A DNA stretch of 15,231 nucleotides. Source: Bacteroidetes bacterium UBA4414 (GTDB taxonomy: Bacteria; Bacteroidota; Bacteroidia; Chitinophagales; Chitinophagaceae). Under the pieces are notes generated by a model, which saw only the letters and a list, made by a program, of their open reading frames with translations, did not search any database and was not told the DNA's origin. The stretch is taken from positions 1 to 15,231 of the forward strand of contig DGQM01000002.1 in the NCBI GenBank assembly GCA_002389765.1, written 5' to 3'. A program made the position numbers and the translations under genes. Below are positions 1 to 7,449 of the stretch, piece after piece (positions within the stretch are counted from its first letter, which is position 1; every line of letters starts with the position of its first letter).

Positions 1-181
1 AAGACAGCATGGTTTATGATGCACATTTATAACCAACATTAGTTCTATATACCTTATCATGTCCGCAATGATGGCAAATTAGATTATTACCCCACCTTTT
101 CTTTTCTAAGTATTCTACACATGTTTCCTTATCCTTGAAAAAGTCCATTAATTGCTGAAGATTCTTAAACTTGCCAAACAT
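1..181 (-). pseudogene. IS1595-family transposase, 5' fragment with frameshift
   Basis: Read on the minus strand from ATG at 181, this encodes 55 residues beginning MFGKFKNLQQ, then a TAA at 16-14. The sequence has the N-terminal zinc-ribbon layout of IS1595/ISXO2-like transposases: an acidic helix with CVEYLEKKRWGNN, then CHHC (C36, C39), KVYRTNVGYKC (C53). The stop seems to come from one extra base. If a single T near position 19 is skipped, the frame continues as C-A-H-K-P-C-C-L, which restores the fourth zinc cysteine at the usual C-x4-C spacing. I therefore call it a frameshifted gene rather than a short protein. The DDE catalytic domain lies left of the window, so I cannot tell whether the rest is intact or whether frameshifting makes it functional. 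The family call is by motif recognition. Confidence 0.72.
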
Positions 182-190
182 ATAATTAGG

Positions 191-230
191 TATCTATTAG
201 GACAAAGATAATAATTGTCCTGACATCTAC
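191..230. repeat. Imperfect palindrome upstream of transposase, probable IS end
   Basis: GGACAA at 200-205 pairs with TTGTCC at 215-220 around a 9-nt loop. The flanks continue the symmetry imperfectly, about 11 of 15 positions between 191-205 and the reverse complement of 216-230. It sits 10-50 nt upstream of the transposase start, where the right terminal inverted repeat and promoter of the IS would be expected. On the minus strand the inner part reads TATCTTTG, a match to the Bacteroidota TAnnTTTG promoter element. The exact IS boundary and target duplication cannot be set without the other end. Confidence 0.45.
197..210 (+). repeat. Left copy of 14-bp inverted repeat
   Basis: TTAGGACAAAGATA here is the exact reverse complement of 1534-1547. 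The two copies enclose the AT-rich segment with the three small plus-strand genes. Resemblance to the adjacent IS end suggests a related terminal repeat. The same 14 bp also contains a promoter-like TATCTTTG on one strand, so chance reuse of a promoter motif is an alternative. Confidence 0.5.
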
Positions 231-333
231 CTAATATTTATTGAACTATTTTTAAAACAAACGGTATTTTTATACCAAATAATCAGCCTATGGATAAATA
301 AAGGAATCATCATATTGCACAAACCATAAGTAT

Positions 334-448
334 TGCTGTTCTAAACTACCACATTAATCAGCACCTAATACAAATTATGGATATAGTGCGCCTTATGGCG
401 TAGCTGTGTCTTTTGTATTGGGTAGGACGTGGTAGTCCTTGAACAGCA
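334..448. repeat. 115-nt nested inverted-repeat element, MITE-like or structured RNA
   Basis: Three nested complementary arm pairs are visible. Outer: 334-352 (TGCTGTTC..ACTACCAC) with 429-448 (GTGGTAGT..GAACAGCA). Middle: 363-374 (ACCTAATACAAA) with 412-423 (TTTGTATTGGGT, one mismatch as a G-T pair). Inner: 389-392 CGCC with 397-400 GGCG around a TTAT loop. The whole folds into one long interrupted hairpin. Part of the left arm recurs directly at 479-498 just before the ATG of the next gene. It may be a small non-autonomous mobile element, an untranslated leader or a non-coding RNA. The length of the arms makes chance unlikely, but the function is unknown. Confidence 0.6.
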
Positions 449-495
449 GAAGAATTTTCAGTTACGCTATTTTTTATGTTCAAAACTACCACACA

Positions 496-855
496 ATGAA
501 AGAAACAATTATTTGCCCAAAATGTCATTCAGACCAATTATCTGCCAATCAGAAAGGGTTTGATGGAAATCAAGCCACCATAGGAATGCTTACAGGTGGT
601 GCGTTAGCCGGTGTAGCACTCGGTATGCACGATAGCGGTAAGATTCAAATTACTTGCCTTAAATGTGGCAATAAATTTGTTCCAGGTGGTGGTGCCGTAA
701 AGACTGTTGATGATGCTGGAAATCAATCAATAGATTATATGGAACCACCTGTTGATACTAACAGAAGAAATTCATTTATCGTAGCTTTTATACTGATTGC
801 TGTACTATTGGTGTTAGCTATAATACTCATGAATAATCCCTTTGCTTTTCTTTAA
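496..855 (+). CDS. Zinc-ribbon membrane protein, hypothetical
   Basis: A 119-aa protein starting MKETIICPKCHSDQL. The open frame extends upstream to a TTG at 439, but that part would translate the right arm of the hairpin, so ATG 496 is preferred. Two CxxC knuckles (CPKC near residue 7, CLKC near 56) enclose a glycine-rich segment (GMLTGGALAGVALGMHDSG). This is the layout of small Bacteroidota double-knuckle zinc-ribbon proteins, which bind zinc but have no assigned reaction. A hydrophobic helix near residues 97-114 (SFIVAFILIAVLLVLAIIL) predicts membrane anchoring, with the ribbon probably cytoplasmic. It is followed 20 bp later by a 25-codon frame. Codon use is AT-rich, consistent with an accessory region. 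The domain reading is good; the cellular role is not known. Confidence 0.75.
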   Translation: MKETIICPKCHSDQLSANQKGFDGNQATIGMLTGGALAGVALGMHDSGKIQITCLKCGNKFVPGGGAVKTVDDAGNQSIDYMEPPVDTNRRNSFIVAFILIAVLLVLAIILMNNPFAFL

Positions 856-875
856 AACATCTAAACTACACTACA

Positions 876-953
876 ATGGGATTATCATTAATGCTTGTAA
901 TAGTAGGTTGCACCCTAATTATTGCCAAGGCTATCAAGAAAAATAAAGATTAA
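876..953 (+). CDS. 25-aa single-helix membrane micropeptide
   Basis: ATG at 876 opens a 25-residue frame, MGLSLMLVIV..AKAIKKNKD, ending TAA at 951-953. It is a hydrophobic helix of about 18 residues followed by a basic tail (KKNKD), the usual form of a single-pass membrane micropeptide. The sequence before its ATG (CTAAACTACACTACA) closely resembles that before the zinc-ribbon gene's ATG (CAAAACTACCACACA), which supports translation. It lies 20 bp after that gene and 35 bp before the next one. It could be a real small protein or a chance frame; the shared leader and helix-plus-charged-tail form favour a real one. Confidence 0.5.
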   Translation: MGLSLMLVIVGCTLIIAKAIKKNKD

Positions 954-988
954 AACTATTAATTTAACCATCACAAAAACCATATACA

Positions 989-1315
989 ATGAATGAACAA
1001 ATCAAAATTGGAACCCTGTTCCAAATGCCTGTACTTCAATACCTGTATCAATTTAAGGGGGACAATCAGTTTCATCAAATACCAGATGATATACTAAATA
1101 TTAAAGGTGAAGATGAAAGAATTATTCAGTTGCTTGACTTAGAAGCTAACAAATTAGTTCTATTTGAAACTAAACCAGAAAAGCCAAAACCATTTGCATT
1201 TATATTTGGTGATTTTGAAACACAAGTGTTTCGGGAAAATATGCTACCAATAAAAGGAATGATTACGCAACATGGTATTTTGGCTGTAGAAAAGTTTAAT
1301 AGTCAACAAAAATAA
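989..1315 (+). CDS. Hypothetical protein, 108 aa
   Basis: Starts MNEQIKIGTLFQMPVLQYLY and ends KFNSQQK. No signal peptide, membrane helix or recognisable motif is seen. It is a soluble, acidic-to-neutral small protein with alternating hydrophobic positions (KLVLFETK, PFAFIFGDF), suggesting a compact alpha/beta fold. ATG 989 follows an A-rich leader (ACCATATACA) typical of Bacteroidota starts. It is the third plus-strand gene after the zinc-ribbon protein and the micropeptide, with no terminator between them, so co-transcription is likely. A strong hairpin terminator lies 120 bp downstream. I do not recognise the family. Confidence 0.65.
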   Translation: MNEQIKIGTLFQMPVLQYLYQFKGDNQFHQIPDDILNIKGEDERIIQLLDLEANKLVLFETKPEKPKPFAFIFGDFETQVFRENMLPIKGMITQHGILAVEKFNSQQK

Positions 1316-1435
1316 ATTCTGGTTCCCCTGTAAATACCCTTTTAGGTAAAGTCTGAAGCATCATTTGAAATTTATAGTAGAATAAATAGCTTCTTAATAC
1401 TTTCAATACCCTTTCAGGATTCATTAAGTATATTG

Positions 1436-1470
1436 ATATACCCTGTTTGTTAAAGCAGGGTATATATTTT
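1436..1470 (+). terminator. Rho-independent-like terminator
   Basis: ATATACCCTG (1436-1445) pairs perfectly with CAGGGTATAT (1456-1465). Three further inner pairs, one of them G-T, leave a 4-nt loop, and ATTTT follows. It ends the small-gene unit on the plus strand. The minus side has no clear T-run, so it should work mainly in the plus direction. Apart from this hairpin, 1316-1533 shows nothing definable. Confidence 0.7.
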
Positions 1471-1533
1471 CTTGTAACCTGCATATCATAGTCAATTTAT
1501 ACTATTATATAATATAAGTTTGACCTTGTAAAC

Positions 1534-1555
1534 TATCTTTGTCCTAAGATGTATA
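1534..1555. repeat. Right copy of 14-bp inverted repeat, diverged IS-end-like
   Basis: TATCTTTGTCCTAA at 1534-1547 is the exact reverse complement of 197-210. The extension GATGTATA also resembles the IS flank at 217-230 (GTCCTxAxATxTA pattern, about 10 of 14). TATCTTTG also fits the TAnnTTTG promoter element, but on the plus strand it would point into the 3' end of a convergent gene, so a relic of an IS end is as likely as an active promoter. Confidence 0.4.
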
Positions 1556-1579
1556 TAGTTCACTAAAAATTCTTATATT

Positions 1580-4500
1580 TTACTTAGTACCTATCGATTG
1601 ATAGTACTGCTGAACCATGTTGCGATAGTATGGTTTTAACTGTGCAGGTGTGGTTTTGTATTGCTCAGATAGTTGTTTATTCTCGTTTATATAACGCTGC
1701 AATTCTGCCGGTATCTGCTTGCTTATTTCATCAGCACTTTTTGATGAACGCTTCTCATCCTGCTCCTGTTCGCGCAGCGACTTCTCTGCCTGCAAAAGCC
1801 TAGTCAGTATCTCTTTTTGGCGCATCATCATTTCTGCACTCATACGTTTATTTACAAGGTCTGTTTCTACCCTGTCCATCTTCTCTTGTATCTCCTTTAT
1901 CTCTTTTGCATTACCCATACCTTTGCTATTAAGCAAGCTGTTGAGTTGCTGCAACTGACGACGTATAGCCGCCTGTTGCTGTGCCATTTGTGCCAGCTTT
2001 TGTGCATTACCATATTCGCCTTCGCTACCCTCCTTACCTTCTTTACCCTCCTTATTCTGCGGTTTACCGTCTTTTGATTCCTGCCCTTGCTGACCTTCAC
2101 GTTGTTGCTTTGCATTCTCCATCTGCTGCATGGCATTGCCCAATTGTTGCTGTTGGGTAATGATATCGCTCAACTGTTTACCCACACCCGGCTTTGGTGT
2201 TTTACCTCCGGGATTATTACACTGGCCTTGTTTGCCTGCAGTATTGTTTTGCTGGCTTTGCTGTTGCATCAGGTTAGATAATACCTCGTTCAGCATCAGT
2301 GCCAGATTGTTGGTATGCATCATGGCATATTGCTGTCTTGCCATTACATCTTCTCTGCGGCGGTTTTCCATCATTTTGATGGCAGCAGCAATATTATTCT
2401 CCAACTCTGTAGTTTCTTTATTGATGGTTGGTGCCAGCTTAAAGAGTTCCTTACTAAGTGCATACAGACTATCGCGTATCATACGGCTGTTGCTATGCAG
2501 TCGTTTCTGCTCTTGTTGATTTGCAATATAGTTTTGCGACGTAGCAGGTGTGTTCTGTACTTTCATTATCAACTGTTCCTGATCAAAAGAAAGGCGCACC
2601 AGATTGGTAAGTATCTGCCTTACTGCGCGGATATCTTTTTTCAACTGCATGGCATTCATACCACCTGCGCCTGATTTAAGGCTCTGTGCCATAGACTTCA
2701 GGTTTTCTGCTGCCTGGCTCTGCGACTGGCTCGATTGGCTTTTCTGCCCCTGATCCAGTTGCTGCTTACTATCCTGCATATCCTTCTTCGCGTCGCCTGC
2801 TTTATCTTTCTCTTTTGCTACATCCTGCTGTTGTTTCATTTCCTTGTTCAGCTCTTCCATCTGCTTCATCTCCTCACTCATGGCCTGCTCCAGTTCTTTC
2901 TTCAGTGCCTCCTGCTGTTTGGCTAACTCCTGATTATCTTTTTTACCCTTATCCGTTTCAGCTTTCAAGTCCAGTTGTTTCTCTGCCAGTTTATCCATTT
3001 TATTGGCAAGGTCTTCCATACGCATTTGCATCTCCAGCTTCTTCATCAGCTCTTGCATGCGTTGTAGGTCCATGTTAAAGAGTTTGTTCTCTTGCTCCAA
3101 TTGCTTCATGGTTTCAAAAGCCTTTTCTTTATTCAGGCGTTGCATCAGCTCTTGCAGCTTCTTCATCTGCTCTTTCAATTCCTTATTCAACAGATTATCC
3201 ATCTGCTTTTGCAACTCCTGTTGTTTCTCCTTTACATCCTCGCTATACTCTTTGTGCTGGCTTTGCTGCACCTGCTCATCCAGACGCTTCTTCACAGCTT
3301 CCATCTGGTTCTTCAACTGCTGCTGCATATTGGATAGCTGTTGCAGATTTTGCTTTTGTTCAAAACCCATATCACTGCTTTCCAACATTTTGCTTTGCAG
3401 ATCTTTATACTCGTTCTGTATATCTTTTGTTTGTTCAGAGCTATTATTGAGACCCGAGTTGATTTGTTCTGCATTGGCATTGATGGCAGAGTCAAGCTGC
3501 TCCGGATTGAACATATTATAAGACCTAACCTCGCTGCGAGTAGCTTTAGCACCGTGTACACCGTCGTTATCCCAAGCCTCTATGTAGTATTGCAACTTCT
3601 GCCCGGGTTGCAGGTTCAGCGGTTCTACATCAAAATAGTACTGAAATGCCGTAAGCGCTCCACCATTCAACGGAAGCGGGATGCTCTTGCTTGCTATGGG
3701 CTGATTCTTAGCCCCTGTCAGGTCGTAGTGAAACAATACTTTACTGATACCATAATCATCGCCTGCAGTACCTGTCAGCAATATCTGTTTGCCTGTTACG
3801 CTGTCTTTAAACTCCTGCATTTGTATTACAGGATGCTCATCAGGTATTACACGTACACTGTATCTGAAGCTATCGGTAATGTTGGTAGCATTGTTGCGTA
3901 ACGACAGTACATAACTCGTATCGTTCATAAACCTGAACTGCGAGCCGAACATTGTTGCCTGATGCGTAAGTTTGATAGGACTGCCATTGCCAAAACGAAT
4001 AAACGCCTCGTCGGTATATTCTGCAATGAAAGCCCAACTGATGTATGTACCCACCGGTACTGTAACATCGCCCATGCTGCTGCGCAACTCATCCTTACGA
4101 CCGGTATAATCAGGGTAGTCAATCTTTACATTGAATGATTTGAGCACAGGCTTTTGTGCCACACTTATAATATATGGCTGCGAATAGAAGCCTGCTGCAA
4201 ATAGACGAAAACTGAACTGCTCGGTAATATTGCGGAACGTATACTGAAACTCGTTCTTGCCTGTAGACTGCATAGACAGTTTATCGCTACCCAGCTCTAT
4301 GTACATGTCAGCAGGCAGTGCATTGCCCTCTACGGTTACTTGCAGTACATAGTCTGCACCACGTATGGCTTGCAGATTTTTGTTCTTAACGATAAAACGA
4401 AACGGTGCCGGCTTCTCAAAAGCTTTGGTAGGTTGCAGCAATCTTTCCGACGCATCGGAGAAAACTTTAGGAGCAGCTATTAATATAAACACCATTACCA

Positions 4501-4990
4501 GTACCAATGGCAACAAGTATGGCAGATATTTTTTGTTCTTACTCAAATCTACCGCACTGGCAAAAGGTACCACAGACAGCTGTGCTGCTTTCTGGTCAAT
4601 ACTTGCCAATGCAAGCTCTCGGCTTTCGTGGCTATCGGCATGGTGGCGCAGTTGCAGTATGTTCAACAGCTTATCACTTACTTCCGGGAAATGCTTACCT
4701 ACAATAACGGCAGCCTGTTCATGACTTATCTGTTTGCCCAGCTTTGCCATTTTGCTGAGTGGGATAGCCACCCACACAACCAACGCAGCAAGCCCGGCAA
4801 CTACAAACAAGGAAACAATGCTGATTTTTGCCCATACAGGCAGGTACAGATAATACTCACCTACAGATACGGTAAGGATATAGGCGAGCAGACATATAAA
4901 TAATATAAGCGAGCCGCGCAGCAGTTGATTGGCATAATACTTCCTGATGAACGCGTCTAACCTCGATATTAACTCCTCGTAATTGCTCAT
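1580..4990 (-). CDS. DUF4175-family membrane protein with long Gln/Lys/Glu coiled coil
   Basis: A 1136-aa protein when started at ATG 4990 (MSNYEELISRLDAFIRKYYANQL). The longer frame begins with a TTG at 5047, adds 19 residues and reaches close to the mutS2 promoter, so I reject that start. Predicted helices lie near residues 27-42 and 54-76 and again near 155-173. A beta-rich extracytoplasmic region follows to about 490, with Ig-like stretches (FNVKIDYPDYTGR, TGTAGDDYGISKVLFHYDL, YYIEAWDNDGV). The remainder, about 495-1136, is extremely rich in Q, K, E and M, reads as extended coiled coil, and includes RQILTNLVRLSFDQEQLI, a conserved patch of Bacteroidota DUF4175 proteins. The family is known only as a predicted membrane protein; no reaction is assigned. 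It is divergent from mutS2 with a 98-bp gap. Family call is from sequence memory. Confidence 0.82.
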   Translation of the reverse strand: MSNYEELISRLDAFIRKYYANQLLRGSLILFICLLAYILTVSVGEYYLYLPVWAKISIVSLFVVAGLAALVVWVAIPLSKMAKLGKQISHEQAAVIVGKHFPEVSDKLLNILQLRHHADSHESRELALASIDQKAAQLSVVPFASAVDLSKNKKYLPYLLPLVLVMVFILIAAPKVFSDASERLLQPTKAFEKPAPFRFIVKNKNLQAIRGADYVLQVTVEGNALPADMYIELGSDKLSMQSTGKNEFQYTFRNITEQFSFRLFAAGFYSQPYIISVAQKPVLKSFNVKIDYPDYTGRKDELRSSMGDVTVPVGTYISWAFIAEYTDEAFIRFGNGSPIKLTHQATMFGSQFRFMNDTSYVLSLRNNATNITDSFRYSVRVIPDEHPVIQMQEFKDSVTGKQILLTGTAGDDYGISKVLFHYDLTGAKNQPIASKSIPLPLNGGALTAFQYYFDVEPLNLQPGQKLQYYIEAWDNDGVHGAKATRSEVRSYNMFNPEQLDSAINANAEQINSGLNNSSEQTKDIQNEYKDLQSKMLESSDMGFEQKQNLQQLSNMQQQLKNQMEAVKKRLDEQVQQSQHKEYSEDVKEKQQELQKQMDNLLNKELKEQMKKLQELMQRLNKEKAFETMKQLEQENKLFNMDLQRMQELMKKLEMQMRMEDLANKMDKLAEKQLDLKAETDKGKKDNQELAKQQEALKKELEQAMSEEMKQMEELNKEMKQQQDVAKEKDKAGDAKKDMQDSKQQLDQGQKSQSSQSQSQAAENLKSMAQSLKSGAGGMNAMQLKKDIRAVRQILTNLVRLSFDQEQLIMKVQNTPATSQNYIANQQEQKRLHSNSRMIRDSLYALSKELFKLAPTINKETTELENNIAAAIKMMENRRREDVMARQQYAMMHTNNLALMLNEVLSNLMQQQSQQNNTAGKQGQCNNPGGKTPKPGVGKQLSDIITQQQQLGNAMQQMENAKQQREGQQGQESKDGKPQNKEGKEGKEGSEGEYGNAQKLAQMAQQQAAIRRQLQQLNSLLNSKGMGNAKEIKEIQEKMDRVETDLVNKRMSAEMMMRQKEILTRLLQAEKSLREQEQDEKRSSKSADEISKQIPAELQRYINENKQLSEQYKTTPAQLKPYYRNMVQQYYQSIGTK

Positions 4991-5056
4991 AAATTTCGCT
5001 ACATGCAATATAATCGAAATAAATGTTTCATAAATCTTAAAAATCAACCGTATCCA

Positions 5057-5080
5057 TACCTTTGCATACCTTTTAGGAAG
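5057..5080 (+). promoter_or_regulatory. mutS2 promoter -7 element and ribosome binding site
   Basis: TACCTTTG at 5057-5064 is an exact match to the Bacteroidota sigma-ABfr -7 consensus TAnnTTTG. I see no clear TTG -33 partner at the expected 19-21 bp spacing. AGGAAG at 5075-5080, 8 nt before the ATG, is a plausible ribosome binding site, unusual for this phylum. Confidence 0.55.
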
Positions 5081-5088
5081 AAGAATAT

Positions 5089-7209
5089 ATGATGCTTTTA
5101 TACCCTGCGCACGCCGCAGATGCTTTGGAGTTTAGTAAGGTAGCCCAATTACTGAAATTGAAATGCCGTACCGATGCCGCCCGCGAACGGGTGGAGTCTT
5201 TGCGTTTTCATACCCGTATAGAATATGTGGAGAAGGCACTGGTGCAGACACGAGAGTACAAGTCGATACTACTGAGTGGTGATTATTTCCCGAACGACTT
5301 TACCCGTAATATTGAAAAAGAACTGAAACTGTTATCTATACCCGGTGCCGTACTGGGGGCAGACCAACTGCTGGCTTTTCAGCAACTGGCACTGAACATA
5401 CGCGATATCCTGAACTGGTTTAAAAACCACGAAGGCTTGTTTGTGAACCTGCGCGCACTGGCAGATAAAATACAGTACGAGAAACAGATAAATGAAACCA
5501 TCAGCGCGGTAATAGATGAGATGGGTAATGTGCGCGACAATGCATCGCGCGAGCTGATGAGCATACGTGCCGAACTGGCAAGCCGCAGGCAGGAACTCCG
5601 CAAGATGTTTGAAGGCGTGCTGCGCAAGCTGAACAAGCAGGGATATCTGGCAGACATAGCCGAGGGCTATCTGAATGGCAGGCGTGTAGTGGCGGTATTT
5701 GCAGAGCATAAACGCATTGTAAAAGGTATTCATCATGGCGAGAGCGATACACAACGTACCGTGTTCATCGAACCTGAAGAAACCATTGAACTGAATAACG
5801 AAGTAGCATCGCTGGAGCGTGCAGAAGGCAGAGAGATACACCGCATACTGGCACAAACCACTGTTACCCTTTCAGGTTGGCATCAGCAGTTGGATGGTTA
5901 TTATCACTTGTGTGGTATATACGATTTCATACGTGCAAAGGCACTGTTGGCAATGGATATGCAAGCCGAGATGCCACGCCTTAGCCCCCACCCGCATGTA
6001 GACCTGATAAAAGCTACACACCCGTTGCTGCTGTTGCACAACAACCGCGAGGGCAAGCCTACCATACCATTATATATCTCGCTGAACAGAGATAAGCGTG
6101 TACTGATAATAAGCGGTCCCAATGCCGGCGGTAAAACAGTATCTATGAAAACCGTTGGTCTGCTGCAACTGATGACACAGGCAGGGCTGCTGATACCTGC
6201 CAGCCCCGATAGCGAGGTAGGCATCTTTAAGCAGATGATGATACACATTGGCGATACACAGAGCATAGAACATGAGCTGAGTACCTATAGTGCGCACCTG
6301 CGGGATATGAAATACTTCATGGATTTTGCCAATGGTAAAACACTGTTCTTTATAGATGAACTGGGTAGCGGCTCTGACCCCAACCTGGGTGGTGCATTTG
6401 CAGAGGCTATTGTAGAAGAGCTGGCAAAACGCCATGCCATGGGCATCATCACTACCCACTACCTGAACCTGAAAGTAATGGCGGGTAAGGTTCAGGGCAT
6501 CTTTAACGGGGCTATGGCTTTTGACGAAGACAAGCTGGAACCTTTGTACCAACTGACGATAGGCAAGCCCGGTAGTTCTTACACATTTGCCATTGCACAG
6601 CGCAGCGGACTGCCGCCTGCTATCATAGACCGTGCAAGACAACTAACTGAGCGCGGACACTTTAAGCTGGATAAGATGCTGCACCAGACAGAGCAGCAGA
6701 GCCAGAAGCTTGCCAACAAAGAAAAAGAAGTAGATAAGCTGCTGAAGAAAAATAAAGAACTGGAGCGCGAGTTTGAAGAACTGATAGACAAGGAAAAGAA
6801 AGAACAGCAATACAACACACTGCGCCTGCAAAACAAGATAAAGAAAGAAGAGCTGGACTACCTGCGCGATATGGAGCGCAAGTTTAAACAGATAATAACA
6901 GACTGGAAGAAAGCCGATAACAAAGGCGAGGTAATAGCTGCGGCAGAGAATGTACTCTTTAAACGCAAACAGATAGCAGCCAATGTAGCCGTAGCCAAGA
7001 AGGCCGATAAGAACTACGATGTAGTAGGCGGTACACCCAAGCCGGGCGATATGGTGCGCAACAAAGACAATCACCAGGTGGGCAAGCTAACCGAACTACG
7101 TGGCAAAAAAGCCATTGTACAGATAGGGCAAATGCCATTCAACGTAAGTATAGACGAATGGGTGGTGGTGAAAAAGAAAGAACACCCACAGGGCAAAAAG
7201 AAGAAATAA
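5089..7209 (+). CDS. mutS2: MutS2-type ATPase lacking the Smr domain
   Basis: A 706-aa MutS2 homologue. Residues 1-285 match the MutS2 core/lever region (LKCRTDAARERVESLRF; FVEP-like VFIEPEETIELNNEV). The ATPase follows: Walker A GPNAGGKT at 343-350, the HELSTYSAHLRDM segment near 392-404, Walker B LFFIDELGSGSDP near 418-430, and THYLNLK. A Lys/Glu-rich coiled coil spans about 520-620 and a small KOW-like beta segment (GDMVRNKDNHQVGKLTELRGKKAIVQIG) about 651-695. The protein then ends in HPQGKKKK. Typical MutS2 is about 780-800 aa and carries a C-terminal Smr nuclease domain with an LDLRG motif, which is absent here and not visible downstream. MutS2 is linked to anti-recombination and to splitting collided ribosomes. 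Either ATG 5089 or the adjacent ATG 5092 could start it. Confidence 0.93.
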   Translation: MMLLYPAHAADALEFSKVAQLLKLKCRTDAARERVESLRFHTRIEYVEKALVQTREYKSILLSGDYFPNDFTRNIEKELKLLSIPGAVLGADQLLAFQQLALNIRDILNWFKNHEGLFVNLRALADKIQYEKQINETISAVIDEMGNVRDNASRELMSIRAELASRRQELRKMFEGVLRKLNKQGYLADIAEGYLNGRRVVAVFAEHKRIVKGIHHGESDTQRTVFIEPEETIELNNEVASLERAEGREIHRILAQTTVTLSGWHQQLDGYYHLCGIYDFIRAKALLAMDMQAEMPRLSPHPHVDLIKATHPLLLLHNNREGKPTIPLYISLNRDKRVLIISGPNAGGKTVSMKTVGLLQLMTQAGLLIPASPDSEVGIFKQMMIHIGDTQSIEHELSTYSAHLRDMKYFMDFANGKTLFFIDELGSGSDPNLGGAFAEAIVEELAKRHAMGIITTHYLNLKVMAGKVQGIFNGAMAFDEDKLEPLYQLTIGKPGSSYTFAIAQRSGLPPAIIDRARQLTERGHFKLDKMLHQTEQQSQKLANKEKEVDKLLKKNKELEREFEELIDKEKKEQQYNTLRLQNKIKKEELDYLRDMERKFKQIITDWKKADNKGEVIAAAENVLFKRKQIAANVAVAKKADKNYDVVGGTPKPGDMVRNKDNHQVGKLTELRGKKAIVQIGQMPFNVSIDEWVVVKKKEHPQGKKKK

Positions 7210-7218
7210 CGCACAGCT

Positions 7219-7242
7219 CATTCCATTCCATGGAATGGAATG
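7219..7242. repeat. Palindrome P1, class A, after mutS2
   Basis: CATTCCATTCCA followed directly by its exact reverse complement, 24 bp, beginning 9 nt after the mutS2 stop. It is followed by GCTTTGTTTTTAAAAACGC, so on the mutS2 strand it looks like a hairpin plus T-tract and may act as the terminator. Identical copies are at 8120-8143 and 8242-8265. Confidence 0.9.
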
Positions 7243-7271
7243 GCTTTGTTTTTAAAAACGCATTTTTTGCC

Positions 7272-7308
7272 ATAGCGCATTCCACATTCCAGCATGTGGA
7301 ATGGCTAT
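7272..7308. repeat. Palindrome P2, degenerate class A hairpin
   Basis: ATAGC (7272-7276), a bulged G, CATTCCACAT (7278-7287), a 6-nt loop, ATGTGGAATG (7294-7303) and GCTAT (7304-7308). Sequence has drifted from the 24-bp class but full pairing is kept. Its tail TTTTAAAACTGCACTAATC (7310-7328) matches the tail of P5 on the minus strand. Confidence 0.8.
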
Positions 7309-7346
7309 ATTTTAAAACTGCACTAATCAATAGTTAATAACACCTC

Positions 7347-7370
7347 TGTTCCGTTCCGCGGAACGGAACA
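7347..7370. repeat. Palindrome P3, class B
   Basis: TGTTCCGTTCCG followed by its exact reverse complement, 24 bp, identical to 8194-8217. It differs from class A by A-to-G in the left arm and matching T-to-C in the right arm, plus the end bases. The downstream segment TTTGTTTTTAAAAACGC then TTTTTG repeats the one after P1 almost exactly (7245-7269 and 7373-7396). Confidence 0.9.
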
Positions 7371-7449
7371 CGTTTGTTTTTAAAAACGCGTTTTTGTAAT
7401 GTGCTACATATCCCCTACAATAACACGCATATCTATAAAAAGAATATTA

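Larger units (their letters stand above)
182..495. other. Gene-free AT-rich stretch with two inverted-repeat structures
   Basis: No credible coding region lies between the transposase start and the zinc-ribbon gene. The stretch holds the palindrome at 191-230 and the nested inverted repeat at 334-448. I see nothing definable in 241-333, and no convincing promoter for the gene at 496. Confidence 0.6.

Noticed and set aside
334..448. Integron attC site or retron msr/msd
   Set aside because: The outer arms run GTT..AAC rather than the attC order, and there is no integrase or reverse transcriptase in the window.
439..495. Upstream TTG extension of the zinc-ribbon protein
   Set aside because: The extra 19 residues translate the right arm of the inverted repeat; the protein with a good zinc ribbon begins at ATG 496.
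1296..1484. Minus-strand 62-codon frame at the end of the accessory region
   Set aside because: It overlaps the hairpin terminator and the 3' end of the 108-aa gene and shows no domain or good start context.
1719..4903. Many plus-strand open frames opposite the DUF4175 gene
   Set aside because: They mirror its Gln/Lys/Glu repeats, giving Ser/Cys/Leu/Phe-rich low-complexity translations typical of antisense shadows.
5332..7074. Minus-strand frames opposite mutS2
   Set aside because: Antisense to a strongly supported gene with intact ATPase motifs; no family resemblance.
7139..7330. Minus-strand 63-codon frame across the palindrome cluster
   Set aside because: It is read through the palindromes and the mutS2 end; the translation reflects the repeats.
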